From the NCBI GenBank assembly GCA_964641965.1, contig CAZXLD010000020.1:14962-78961 (forward strand): DNA of 64,000 nt, written 5' to 3'. Below, in pieces: positions 35,171 to 44,217 of this stretch (its first letter is position 1; the number at the start of each line of letters is the position of its first letter). Origin of the DNA: JAJDFU01 sp964641965. Its GTDB lineage: Bacteria > Bacteroidota > Bacteroidia > Chitinophagales > Saprospiraceae. The position numbers and the translations under genes were made by a program. The notes under the pieces were generated by a model. That model saw only the letters and a list, made by a program, of their open reading frames with translations. It was not told the DNA's origin and did not search any database.

Positions 35171-38100
35171 CTAAAATTTCACATTTAAACCTACAGTATA
35201 GACTGCCGGTATTGGATAAACCTGCCGGTCAATTCCATTCGGGACTTCTGGATTGAAACCGTTGTAGTCGAACACTGTGAGGGGCCGCTCTGCCGTAAGC
35301 GTGATTCTTAAATCAGGCATTGCAACTCCAAACAACGTTTTATTCACAATACTATACGCTAATTGGACATTCTGAATTCTCCAGAAGTCTCCATCTTCAA
35401 TGTAGTATTCACTGCTATTCTGGTTCCATGGCTTTCTCAATCCTGCAGCTGAAGGATAAATATTCGAAGTGCCCGCACCTCTCCAGAGATTGTTAAACAA
35501 TTCTGCATCGATATTCGTATCGTTCGTGAATATCAATTCTCCCCTCTTTCTGTTCAGAATTTGATGCCCTGCTTGTCCTTGAAACAACATACTAAAGTCA
35601 AGGTTTCTCCATGATATGCTTAAGTTTATCCCATATGTGACATCGGGGAGAAAACTTCCAATGGGTACCCGATCTTCATCATTAATAGCACCATCATTGT
35701 TTTGATCTTTGAAAAAGAAATCTCCGGGGTCCAAATTTGTAGCCGATAGGAATTCTTCGGAATAGCCACTATTCTGAATATCTGCCTCGCTCTGGAATAC
35801 GCCGTTGATCTCGTATCCAAAAAAGGCCAGGTAATCACCTCCAACGATAGATCTTTGAAGGAATTCGCCACCGATCTGCTGAAATTCCTGGCCTCCTAAT
35901 CCAAGCACTTTGTTGTCTAAGGTGGCGACGTTACCTCCTATGGTAAAGAAGACCTCTCCAATCCGCCCAGACCAATCCAGTGCAACTTCCAATCCTTGAT
36001 TCCTGATCTCGCCAATACTTCTACGCACAGCACCTGGGATCAGGGGTTGCTCTATAAAAATGGATAAATTTCTGGTATCCCGAATATAGTAATCCGCTGT
36101 CAGGGACAATCGATTATCAAAAAAGCGGGCCGTCAATCCAAAGTTGGTTTCCACGGTGGTTTCTGGGCGGTCAATGAAGTCAAAGGTCGGATCAAACACT
36201 CGACCTTCTACCGGTGCACCATTAAATACGGTCAACCTGCCAGGGTTCAAAGTGGGCGCACCTACAGCAGCATTGATGGCGTCATTACCCAATTCCCCCC
36301 AGCTGGCGCGCAGCTTAAGAAAATTGATTGCATTTACATTAAAGAAGGACTCTTCAGATAAAACCCAACCCACCCCTACAGTGGCGAAGTCATTCCATTT
36401 AGTCTGGAATTTGTTATTCCCATCGACTCTGTAGGTAGCATATACCAGATACCTGTCAGCAAAATTGTAAGATAATCGACCAAAAAAGGAATTGAAAAAC
36501 AACTTTGAGCCAAAGTCTCCGATTCCATTTTGATCAAAATTAAGTGCACGATTCAAATACCAAAGCTCTTCATTGTCCCGCGATGGATCGGGGTCTAGTT
36601 CAGTTCCCCGTGCAAACAAGCCTTGGACATATTCACTTCGAAACTCTTGACCTGCAGTAACCACTACTTTATGCAAACCGAAGTTTTGATTGTAGGTTAA
36701 GACGTTGTTCCATACCTGATCGAATCGGGTCTGGTGATTTCGGCTAATATTGGAAACTACCTCAGTAACTCCATCATTAAAAGCAAAATTGACAGTACGG
36801 TTATTTAAATTCTCAAAATTGTAATTGTACTGTGACCTGAAGGTTAACCTATTGGGTATGATCTCTGCGGAGATATAAAGGTTACCTACGAGTGTTCCGG
36901 ACTCATTTCTGTTGTCATTGAATTGTAGCGCATAAAACGGGTTCTGCCGGCCTCGATAACCAATTACTTGTGCATTGGATAGCTGGTTGGTCGCCCCTTC
37001 ATTCAATGAATCCAATTTGGGAATAATTGGGGTGGAATGGTAAGCTGTAAACCAAGCGGAGTTATTCCCGTCAAAACGGCGAGCCAGCCCAATGTTAATG
37101 TTTCCACCTATCTGCAGCCAATCGTTCAGGAAAGCATCAAGGCGGGTTCTGATATTAAACCGCTGAAATTCATTGCGAGTTTCATTCAATAAGCCTTGTT
37201 GATCAATGTACCCCAGACTTACTGCATATTTCGTTTTAGTCGTTCCCCCTCTAAAAGATAAATTATGGCTCTGAATAGGAGCAGGGTCCATGATCAAATC
37301 GTACCAATCGGTATTCACGTTAGGTAGGTTAGGGTCAACCGTACTTCGTCCATACTGCTGTATCGCATTTTCTATGAATCCCTGATCCGCACTCGATCCC
37401 GTTTCTTGGATATATTGAAAAAACTGTTGAGTGTTGGACATCTGAATGACATTCTGCGGGTTTTGGATCCCATAGTATCCATCATAAACGATCTCAGGAG
37501 CTTGGTCGAATGAGCCTGACTTCGTCGTGATCAATACCACGCCGTTACCTGCCCGAACCCCATAAATCGCCGCAGAAGACGCATCCTTGAGTACAGATAG
37601 CGTTTCAATATCCGCCGGGTTAAGAAAATCAATATCGTCTACAAACATTCCATCAACAACGAATAAAGGTGCTCCAGCTCCTTCAAAGGAGCCGATTCCG
37701 CGTATTCGCACCGTTGGTGCCCCCCCGGGGGCTCCGTTACTTACGATCTGTACGCCGGCGACTCTACCTTGCAGCGACTGCATCGCTTGTGGTGTGGGTG
37801 TTTTTACGATATCCTTAGACTCTACTGTAGAGATTGCTGAAATCACATCGCGATCCCGTTGAACTCCATATCCAACAACGACTATCTCATCCAGCATAGA
37901 ACCTGGTTCAAGAAGAATGCTGTAGGAATCCGCAGTGGTCAAGGTAATGATCTGGTCTGTGTAGCCGGTATACGAAATCCGAATTTCACTGATCCCTTCT
38001 TGTAGATCGAATGAAAAAGCTCCATTTAGGTCAGTCACGGTACCTGTATTAGTACCTGCGGCCAATATGTTGGCCCCGATCAGAGGTTCCCCTGTCCTGG

Positions 38101-38215
38101 AATCAGTAACAGTACCCGTGATGGTACGCTGTGCCCAGGTAAATTGGACAAGCGCAAGGCCGAGCAACACGAGAATCCACCTGGACCTTTGGGCGTGGTA
38201 AACTTTTTTATTCAT
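35171..38215 (-). CDS. SusC/RagA family TonB-dependent outer membrane transporter
   Basis: I choose ATG 38215 (MNKKVYHAQRSRW), giving 1014 residues with a signal peptide ending about FTWAQ; the frame opens 49 codons upstream with no family similarity. A carboxypeptidase-regulatory-like domain (ITGTVTDSRTGEPLIGANIL) comes first. A TonB box region (LDEIVVVGYG) and plug follow (SLQGRVAGVQI, IRGIGSFEGAGAPLFVVDGM, AAIYGVRAGNGVVLITTKSG). Then comes a long beta-barrel ending in the aromatic-rich VYTVGLNVKF. It imports oligosaccharides into the periplasm using TonB. It has no N-terminal secretin/TonB extension (STN domain), so it is not the type that signals to an anti-sigma factor. Confidence 0.95.
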   Translation of the reverse strand: MNKKVYHAQRSRWILVLLGLALVQFTWAQRTITGTVTDSRTGEPLIGANILAAGTNTGTVTDLNGAFSFDLQEGISEIRISYTGYTDQIITLTTADSYSILLEPGSMLDEIVVVGYGVQRDRDVISAISTVESKDIVKTPTPQAMQSLQGRVAGVQIVSNGAPGGAPTVRIRGIGSFEGAGAPLFVVDGMFVDDIDFLNPADIETLSVLKDASSAAIYGVRAGNGVVLITTKSGSFDQAPEIVYDGYYGIQNPQNVIQMSNTQQFFQYIQETGSSADQGFIENAIQQYGRSTVDPNLPNVNTDWYDLIMDPAPIQSHNLSFRGGTTKTKYAVSLGYIDQQGLLNETRNEFQRFNIRTRLDAFLNDWLQIGGNINIGLARRFDGNNSAWFTAYHSTPIIPKLDSLNEGATNQLSNAQVIGYRGRQNPFYALQFNDNRNESGTLVGNLYISAEIIPNRLTFRSQYNYNFENLNNRTVNFAFNDGVTEVVSNISRNHQTRFDQVWNNVLTYNQNFGLHKVVVTAGQEFRSEYVQGLFARGTELDPDPSRDNEELWYLNRALNFDQNGIGDFGSKLFFNSFFGRLSYNFADRYLVYATYRVDGNNKFQTKWNDFATVGVGWVLSEESFFNVNAINFLKLRASWGELGNDAINAAVGAPTLNPGRLTVFNGAPVEGRVFDPTFDFIDRPETTVETNFGLTARFFDNRLSLTADYYIRDTRNLSIFIEQPLIPGAVRRSIGEIRNQGLEVALDWSGRIGEVFFTIGGNVATLDNKVLGLGGQEFQQIGGEFLQRSIVGGDYLAFFGYEINGVFQSEADIQNSGYSEEFLSATNLDPGDFFFKDQNNDGAINDEDRVPIGSFLPDVTYGINLSISWRNLDFSMLFQGQAGHQILNRKRGELIFTNDTNIDAELFNNLWRGAGTSNIYPSAAGLRKPWNQNSSEYYIEDGDFWRIQNVQLAYSIVNKTLFGVAMPDLRITLTAERPLTVFDYNGFNPEVPNGIDRQVYPIPAVYTVGLNVKF

Positions 38216-39434
38216 ACAATATGTTTGTTTGATTAGTGAGTGTTTAGGAGTACTTGGTTTTCGGTAGTTGAATGGGTTCCGCCATTGATTCACAAATAAA
38301 TTGAAAAAAGACCACATAACTAAACCCAATAGAACCCCTTGTTGTAAATAACAGAAATTCAATGAGTTAGATTCGGTTCTACGAAAACTTGGGGTAACAA
38401 TTTACAGTTGACCATTCTAAACTATGATCCGAAGTAGATGGGAGCCTAGGCTCGAGAAGCAAGGCTTTTTAGACTCTTCTCTCGACTCCTGACTCCGACG
38501 TGCCGTTAGTCATAATTAAGAAGTCAACTTTCTTTTGACCCTAAGTTTGATGAACAATTCGGTTAGGAAATAGGGGTGTTTGATTTTTGCTAGTCAATTG
38601 GAAAAAGATGAAAATTCCATGCGCTCATAATTACCCATTTTGGATAACCTGATAGTTACAAGTGTGTTATGCTCGAAAGTGCCGAAAACAAATTTTTATT
38701 TGCAAATTTTTCTTCCTCAACTGAACGCTAGCAACTCTGCTGACAAATTACGAAATTTTGTAAGGGAATGAAATCCTTTACACAAGCTACAATGATGCTG
38801 GTTTCCCAAGTGGTGGCGCCCAATTTCTGCAGGTTTATTGCCAATAGCCTAAGAAGTACACTTTGTGGCCTTACCCATGTGGAGTAGCCAGAGTTCCCGT
38901 TAAGTCATCCTTGAGCCAATTGGGCAAACACACGACATATGTTGCGCTTATGAAGTGGGATGTGCATCTGCACGTTAACCTGAAGGCACCACCACAAAGG
39001 AGAAGTTGCTGCACTCCTGGTTGAAAATATGGTCAGGACCTTTAGTATAGGTGTGATTACTGATGGGAAAGCCTACAATAAATGTCTTCTACAAGGACGG
39101 GGCTTGCCGCGATCTTCAGTATTCAGGATTCATTGGGTTATTGGTGGTCTATCCGTAGCCACCATTAACTCCTACGATTGGGTTATTCCGGTATAGACGG
39201 AATTAAGTCCGGAAATCGCATACTCTTTGGGCCTGATTATCAATTCTTTAGGTAATGATTTCGATTCCGCTATGTCGATTGGCACAGGTGTGAGGATATA
39301 TAGGAGAAAGAGGAAGAACCAGTGGCTCAAACGACTGCAATTCAGGGATTTTTTATATTTTTCGATCCATCAGCGAATTATATTCGCTAGGGTTTATCAA
39401 CATTTTACGATTATCGAATTCAAAAAGAAATAAG
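38216..39434. other. large divergent intergenic region, 1219 nt
   Basis: This region separates susC (minus) from a lipoprotein gene (plus). It must hold the susC promoter, though no clear -33/-7 pair is seen. A perfect 12-bp palindrome (GAGCCTAGGCTC) is at 38442-38453. Between about 38995 and 39195 the plus strand has a possible decayed gene, listed separately. A 39-codon ATG frame at 38768 and a 68-codon frame at 39227 have no family resemblance. Confidence 0.45.
38995..39196 (+). pseudogene. possible remnant of a serine hydrolase gene
   Basis: One open stretch reads KGEVAALLVENMVRTFSIGV and then ITDGKAYNK...LPRSSVFRI before a stop near 39195. The series 'SIGVI-DGKAY-K...FRI' resembles the start of beta-lactamase-related serine hydrolases (GISIAVIKDGK...FRIGSxSK), but the SxxK box is gone. 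There is no start codon. The resemblance is weak and could be chance. Confidence 0.22.
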
Positions 39435-40424
39435 ATGAGAACTTTTAAAATCCTTCCCTTCCTGTTGTTGGGTAGTGCAATGATATTCTTGAGCAGTTGT
39501 GACGATGAGGATACGCCTGTATCTCTGATCAATTTCACAACAGCATCCTTTGATGTGGATCCGGTAACGCTTGATCCGGTCACAGTTGAAATATCATTGA
39601 CGCCAGCTGCCGCTACCAATTCCACGGTCACAGTTAATTTTTCCGGGGGAGAAGGCACATTTACAACCTCGCCTGCATTGTCAGGCAATTCCGTAGAATT
39701 GCCGGTTTCAGCAGGTGATCAGTCCGTTTCTTTTACGGTTACATTTGACCGGGCCTCGCTTCCGGATCAAAACGTAGTGGTAAATATGAGTTTTGGCGTA
39801 CCAGGGCCTAATATCGGCACTGGGATTACGATCACTTCATCGATTAATGTCCCATTTTTGGATTTGCAGACTATACCCTATGCAGAACCGTTTGGTGGGG
39901 CAGGCGTAGCTTCTTGTGATGAAATTACATTCCCTCCTGCTGGTTGGGTAATTGAAACCGTTGAAGGAAACCCTGGTGGTGATGGTACTTGGAGGTGTAT
40001 TACAGGTGCTGATAGTGTGTTTACCTTTACGGGAACAGGTGTTGAAGCAAATGCGTTTATCACCGGTGAAACAATCGATGCCTGGCTGGTTTCCCCCATA
40101 TTGGGTCCAATTACCTCGACCACTTCTATGGATGTTGGCTTAGACATTCGTTTTGATCCATTTGGTGGATTCCCCTACGAAGTACAGGTGTTGGTTTCTA
40201 CAGACTATAACGGGCTGAATTTTGGCACTGCAAATTGGCAAAACTTTGAACCAGCCACAAATCAATGGCTAGCTAATGATTTCGAGGTAGATGATCTCAC
40301 CATATACAATTTTGATTTGAGTAGCTTCCAAGGAGAAGCGATTGCAATTGCTTTCCGGTATGTATGTCCGGATAACGGAAATTGTGGTATCGCCAGATTT
40401 GACGACTTTTCCATTTCGAACTAA
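39435..40424 (+). CDS. choice-of-anchor J domain lipoprotein (second copy)
   Basis: The 329-residue protein has a lipoprotein signal (LLGSAMIFLSSC) and two parts. An N-terminal beta-sandwich (about 30-140; TASFDVDPVTLDPVTVEISL) precedes a choice-of-anchor J-like jelly roll with AEPFGGAGVASCDEITFPPA, GWVIETVEG, TIDAWLVSPILGP, PYEVQVLVSTDYNG and AIAFRYVCPDNG. It mirrors the lipoprotein at 9291 in length, domain order and motif spacing, including the FxNCxxxxxPxGW region and ISP/VSP strand. The two probably bind related glycan or cell-surface ligands at the two edges of the locus. A terminator follows 21 nt after the stop. Confidence 0.8.
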   Translation: MRTFKILPFLLLGSAMIFLSSCDDEDTPVSLINFTTASFDVDPVTLDPVTVEISLTPAAATNSTVTVNFSGGEGTFTTSPALSGNSVELPVSAGDQSVSFTVTFDRASLPDQNVVVNMSFGVPGPNIGTGITITSSINVPFLDLQTIPYAEPFGGAGVASCDEITFPPAGWVIETVEGNPGGDGTWRCITGADSVFTFTGTGVEANAFITGETIDAWLVSPILGPITSTTSMDVGLDIRFDPFGGFPYEVQVLVSTDYNGLNFGTANWQNFEPATNQWLANDFEVDDLTIYNFDLSSFQGEAIAIAFRYVCPDNGNCGIARFDDFSISN

Positions 40425-40445
40425 GTTCAATTGATTTGATACCCG

Positions 40446-40473
40446 AAAAGCCCTGCCTGTCGGTAGGGCTTTT
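40446..40473 (+). terminator. Rho-independent terminator after the choice-of-anchor J gene
   Basis: AAAAGCCCTGCC (40446-40457) pairs with GGTAGGGCTTTT (40462-40473), with one G-U pair and a 4-nt loop. The T tract ends the stem. Confidence 0.88.
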
Positions 40474-40670
40474 CCATTTCTTGCCAAGGCTTCATTATAT
40501 CCTAAATACATGCACCGTCAAGTATTTTTGGGTAAGTGCTTGTCCCGTTCTCTAGACCACGCTTTTGTTCTCCTTTAAGTTTATTCTATTTCTTTCTGTC
40601 TAAGCACATGTTGGGATCAGAAAGGGATTGCGGAAAATTCCAAAAAGAAAAGGTATCCTTCAAAAGGGTT

Positions 40671-41927
40671 ATGAAATCAGCCGCCAATACACCACATGTA
40701 ATTTTTATTCTGACCTCCTGCCTGGTCGGAATCCTGCTGGGATGTTCACCTACAGAGAAGCGGCCTACTCCTGATGATGGTAGTCGCCTCTATCAATTCG
40801 ACGACAGGCTCAGCAGTCGCTGGATCAGTTTCGAAAACCCTGAAGGTAAAAAGGGTGCAGGCGGACGAGAAAATAAAGGAGCCAAAGGACATGCATGGGA
40901 AGAGATTATGCCAGGCGAGCAGAAGGTATTGATGGATCTGCAAGGAACCGGGATCATACACCGAATGTGGATTACAGTAAACAACAGAAGCCCTGAGATG
41001 CTGCGTGGAATGCGGATTGATATGTACTGGGATGGCGAAGAAAAACCGGCCGTTTCCGCACCGTTTGGCGATTTTTTCGGAATAGGCCTTGGAAAAACTG
41101 CTGTATATGAGACGGAACTATTCTCAAACCCTGAAGGGCGTTCATTCAACAGCTATATTCAGATGCCATTCAAGACCGGAGCCAAAATCGTGGTTACCAA
41201 CGAGACAGCTATCAGGCAGCCTAATATCTTCTATGACATTAACTATTCGTTGCTTGATACGTGGCAGGATGATTACCTGTATTTTCATGCCTGGTGGCAC
41301 CGGGATACGGCCACCATACCAGGTGTGGATTTTGAGATCCTGCCAAGAGTTGAAGGAAAGGGACGTTTTCTGGGTACCAATATTGGAGTGAACACCAATC
41401 CTGCTTATGATCAAATGTGGTGGGGAGAAGGCGAGGTAAAGTTCTACCTCGATGGAGATGATGCTCTGGCTACCCTCGTGGGTACGGGAACTGAAGACTA
41501 CATTGGTAGTGCATGGAGTCAGGGGGTGTACGCCAATTTATATCAGGGGTGCCCAGTTGCGAGTAAGGATACAGAAGAATGGGCGTTCTATAGATACCAT
41601 ATAAAAGATCCGATTTTTTTCAAAGAGAATATAAGGGCAACCATCCAGGTGATGGGTGGAGGGATGAAAGATCAGGTACTAGAAGTCATGCGCCGGGAAA
41701 ATGGTCCGCCTATCCTCCCGGTCACAGTCGGATGGGATACTCAGGTAAACCTGTTGGATGAGGGAACTACAAATTATGACAGTGTCATGGATGGATGGAT
41801 GAATTATTTCCGGTCAGATGACTACTCTGCTGTCGCCTACTTTTACCTGAACCAGCCTGCCAATGAGCTCAAACCCCTTCAGGGTTTGGAAACTCGAACG
41901 GCCAACCTTAAAACATCGGTAAAATAG
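40671..41927 (+). CDS. DUF2961 / GH172 family lipoprotein
   Basis: I choose ATG 40671 because it gives a signal peptide with a lipobox (LTSCLVGILLGC); the frame opens 45 codons upstream. The 418-residue protein matches DUF2961, now GH172: SSRWISFENPEGKKGAGG, DLQGTGIIHRMWITV, MRIDMYWDGEEKPAVSAPFG, DFFGIG, FNSYIQMPF, YYDINY-like YDINYSLL, GEGEVKFYLDGD and GTGTEDYIGSAW. The Glu residues in GEGEVKF and GTGTEDYIG are likely catalytic. Characterised members act on alpha-D-fructofuranosides or D-arabinofuranosides, so an arabinan- or fructan-like part of the substrate is possible. It is a single-gene unit. Confidence 0.85.
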   Translation: MKSAANTPHVIFILTSCLVGILLGCSPTEKRPTPDDGSRLYQFDDRLSSRWISFENPEGKKGAGGRENKGAKGHAWEEIMPGEQKVLMDLQGTGIIHRMWITVNNRSPEMLRGMRIDMYWDGEEKPAVSAPFGDFFGIGLGKTAVYETELFSNPEGRSFNSYIQMPFKTGAKIVVTNETAIRQPNIFYDINYSLLDTWQDDYLYFHAWWHRDTATIPGVDFEILPRVEGKGRFLGTNIGVNTNPAYDQMWWGEGEVKFYLDGDDALATLVGTGTEDYIGSAWSQGVYANLYQGCPVASKDTEEWAFYRYHIKDPIFFKENIRATIQVMGGGMKDQVLEVMRRENGPPILPVTVGWDTQVNLLDEGTTNYDSVMDGWMNYFRSDDYSAVAYFYLNQPANELKPLQGLETRTANLKTSVK

Positions 41928-42357
41928 CTCCCCTAGTGAATCGTGCTTGCAGGCTAACCGGTTTAGCGTCCTGCTTACCACTTCGGTTCCCAGCTCTTTT
42001 TATATTCCCGGCCCTACGTTTTATAAGCCAGTCTAGGTTCATCTGGATTGCCCTTTCACTCGTCGAAGATTGCGTTCCTTGTGCCTCTATTTCAACTTGC
42101 CCTGTATGGAATAGGTGGAGTTTTTCTACTCTGGTAATTGTCAGAGGCCAGAGATCTTGTCGAGGTAATACCTTACCACGTCTAGCCCGCAGACACAATC
42201 CTTCTTGGGGTGGTTGTAGAAGCCGCAGGGACAAGGTTGCTTTCCTTCTAGACAAATCAATTCAATGCTCCTATACCTACACCCATCCGATAAACAATCT
42301 ACTTGCAACCCACCCCAAATTCATGGATCTTGATCTTTTCCTTTCAACTAGTATACC
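41928..42357. other. intergenic stretch, 430 nt, containing a comM remnant
   Basis: No intact gene is present. Plus and minus open frames here are shadows of one another. The only recognisable content is the minus-strand comM fragment listed separately. Confidence 0.6.
42050..42245 (-). pseudogene. comM: decayed fragment of a ComM/YifB (Mg-chelatase-like) gene
   Basis: The minus strand, in the frame ending at the TGA at 42141, reads QPCPCGFYNHPKKDC then VCGLDVVRYYLDKISG. This matches the conserved 'NPCPCGYYxHPxKxCxCxPxxVxxYLxKISGPLLDRID' segment of ComM, a AAA+ helicase for natural transformation. In the next frame the likely continuation reads RVEKLHL...SSTSERAIQMN, similar to the following LLDRIDLH...ESSxxIRxRVxxARxIQ. 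No start, no Walker A half and two or more frame breaks are present, so the gene is dead. The Cys pairs are still intact, which suggests recent decay. Confidence 0.75.
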
Positions 42358-42900
42358 ATGGGTAAAAGAAGCCATCACATCAGTGCCGACCAACAGGCTT
42401 TCATCGAAGCACAACCGATTTTCTTTGTCGGAACAGCCAGAGCCGAAGGACGAGTCAACATTTCGCCCAAAGGCCTGGACAGCCTCCGTGTTATGAATCC
42501 CAACCGAGTGGTCTGGCTCAACCTGACCGGCAGTGGTAATGAAACAGCGGCACACCTGCTGGAAGAAAACCGGATGACGCTCTTGTTTTGCGCTTTCGAA
42601 GGCAAACCGAAGATTCTGCGGCTGTATGGCCATGCCAAGGTATACCATCAACGGGATCCAGAGTTTCAGGATCTAATTCAATTATTCCCATCTTCACCCG
42701 GGCACCGCCAACTCTTAGATATGGAAGTAGACCTGATCCAAACATCCTGTGGCTTCGGCATTCCAATCATGACCTACCAAGGCAATCGAACTATGCTCCC
42801 CGATTGGGCGGCACACAAAGGAAAAGACGGTATTCAAGCTTATTGGAAAGAAAAAAACACCACCAGCCTCGACGGATTTCAAACCGGTATATTTGAATAA
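42358..42900 (+). CDS. pyridoxamine 5'-phosphate oxidase family protein
   Basis: The 180-residue protein has the split-barrel flavin-binding pattern of the PNPOx-like family. QAFIEAQPIFFVGTARAEG and VNISPKGLDSLRVM give the first strands, with the 'P.KG.D' loop common in such proteins. VVWLNLTGSGNETAAHLLEE, RMTLLFCAFEGKPKILRLYG and ALLCG-like VDLIQTSCGFGIP complete the core. It probably binds FMN or F420-like flavin and reduces an unknown small molecule; it lacks the residues specific to PdxH. It is cytoplasmic, with no operon partner; the next gene is convergent. Confidence 0.82.
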   Translation: MGKRSHHISADQQAFIEAQPIFFVGTARAEGRVNISPKGLDSLRVMNPNRVVWLNLTGSGNETAAHLLEENRMTLLFCAFEGKPKILRLYGHAKVYHQRDPEFQDLIQLFPSSPGHRQLLDMEVDLIQTSCGFGIPIMTYQGNRTMLPDWAAHKGKDGIQAYWKEKNTTSLDGFQTGIFE

Positions 42901-42933
42901 TATCCAGTTTGCCATTTATACACCCCTTTACCA

Positions 42934-44217
42934 TCAGTTTTCCTTCCGGCTTTTCACAAAATAAGTATCCACTTCCCCCTTACCCTTTAAATTGATTTTA
43001 CCTCGGTATTCCAATTCGAAATCCGGTTGAATCAAATCTCGAGTCTGCGCACTGCATTGAATTTTGCCAACTTCGCCAGTCGATTCCAGACGCGCCGCCA
43101 GGTTGACCGTATCTCCCCAAAGATCGTAGCTAAACTTCGAGGTGCCGATCACTCCGGCTACCACCTCCCCGCTATGCAATCCTACCCGAATCTGAAAATC
43201 GGGATAGGTAGCCCGAACCAAGGCGACCATATCCAGGGCCAATTGCGCCAATCGTTGGGCATGATCCGGTTGGGCGTCTTGCAACCCGGCCACCGCCATG
43301 TAGGCATCGCCAATCGTTTTGATCTTCTCAGCTCCAAGCTGCTGACACAACTGATCAAAATCGGAGAAAATCCGATTTAAAAGATCCACAATTTCTTCCG
43401 GAGCATGTTGAGCTGCATAAGGAGTAAAATCTACCAAATCACAAAAGAGCACACTCACCGAACTGTAGTGATCTACGATTTGCCCCTCCCCGTTTTTCAT
43501 CCGGTTTGCAATGGCCGGAGGCAGGATATTCAACAAAAGATTATCTGCTTTTTCCTGCTCTTGAATGATCTGGTTTTCATACAGCCCGCTCACCCGTCGC
43601 ACGGCAAAAGAGACCGGGAAAGCCAACAACAAACCGAAAAAGAATGAAGCGTAAATAAATTTCGTTCGAATACGATTGAATTCCTCCTGGATCAGCGTTG
43701 CATTTTCATGAGATGAAATGGTCCAGTTGAATTCCGGGATCGCATAAAAATAGACCACTTCATCGGGACGCTCATCAGGGTAGAACAACAACCCTCCTCC
43801 GCTGTTCCCTGCCCGAATTTCCTTTTCCCATTCCACGAGGTTCCTCCCGTCGAAGTCGGCATCGAAGAGGGCCTGTTTTACCGCTACAGACATACCCAAG
43901 GTAGAAATCATGGGGTGGCACAGGTAGTTGGTGCTGGCGTTGTCCACCAGACAAGTAAACCCCCTATCCATTTGAGTCCCCTTTATGCTGGCTTGAAACT
44001 CGGCGATGATGTCCTCCCGGGTCCCCCCATTGGCAATCCGGCTTTGTAAGAATTGAGCCATCGCTTTAGCCTGTCTGAAATTGACATCCGATTGCAATCT
44101 AAAATAATTGGCCTGCCAGGTGTTCAAAAGCAACGGAATAGCAATTAACCCCATTCCCAGGATCGATAGAAAGACCGCTAAAAAGGTGTATAGGGTTATT
44201 CGTGATTTTGAGATCAT
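42934..44217 (-). CDS. class III adenylate/guanylate cyclase with periplasmic sensor domain
   Basis: The 427-residue protein has an N-terminal membrane helix (TFLAVFLSILGMGLIAIPLLL), a periplasmic sensor of about 150 residues (probably Cache-like) and a second helix (FIYASFFFGLLLAFPVSFAV). The cytoplasmic catalytic domain starts near residue 240. Its key residues are the metal Asp in LFCDLVDFT, the Lys and metal Asp in EKIKTIGDAYM, the purine-contacting Asp in YDLWGDTVNLAARLES, and Asn and Arg of the same motif. The Lys/Asp pair favours ATP, so cAMP is the likely product. It is a single-gene unit convergent with the flavin protein and divergent from the glycosidase; the sensed signal is unknown. 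Confidence 0.88.
   Translation of the reverse strand: MISKSRITLYTFLAVFLSILGMGLIAIPLLLNTWQANYFRLQSDVNFRQAKAMAQFLQSRIANGGTREDIIAEFQASIKGTQMDRGFTCLVDNASTNYLCHPMISTLGMSVAVKQALFDADFDGRNLVEWEKEIRAGNSGGGLLFYPDERPDEVVYFYAIPEFNWTISSHENATLIQEEFNRIRTKFIYASFFFGLLLAFPVSFAVRRVSGLYENQIIQEQEKADNLLLNILPPAIANRMKNGEGQIVDHYSSVSVLFCDLVDFTPYAAQHAPEEIVDLLNRIFSDFDQLCQQLGAEKIKTIGDAYMAVAGLQDAQPDHAQRLAQLALDMVALVRATYPDFQIRVGLHSGEVVAGVIGTSKFSYDLWGDTVNLAARLESTGEVGKIQCSAQTRDLIQPDFELEYRGKINLKGKGEVDTYFVKSRKEN

Noticed and set aside
38442..38453. GAGCCTAGGCTC palindrome as the susC operator
   Set aside because: It is over 220 nt from the start, is a single short palindrome and no regulator is linked, so it is only mentioned in the intergenic entry.
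41936..42496. Open frame of about 186 codons on the plus strand between the GH172 and flavin-protein genes
   Set aside because: It overlaps the minus-strand comM remnant and the start of the real gene at 42358; composition is low-complexity and no family resemblance is seen.
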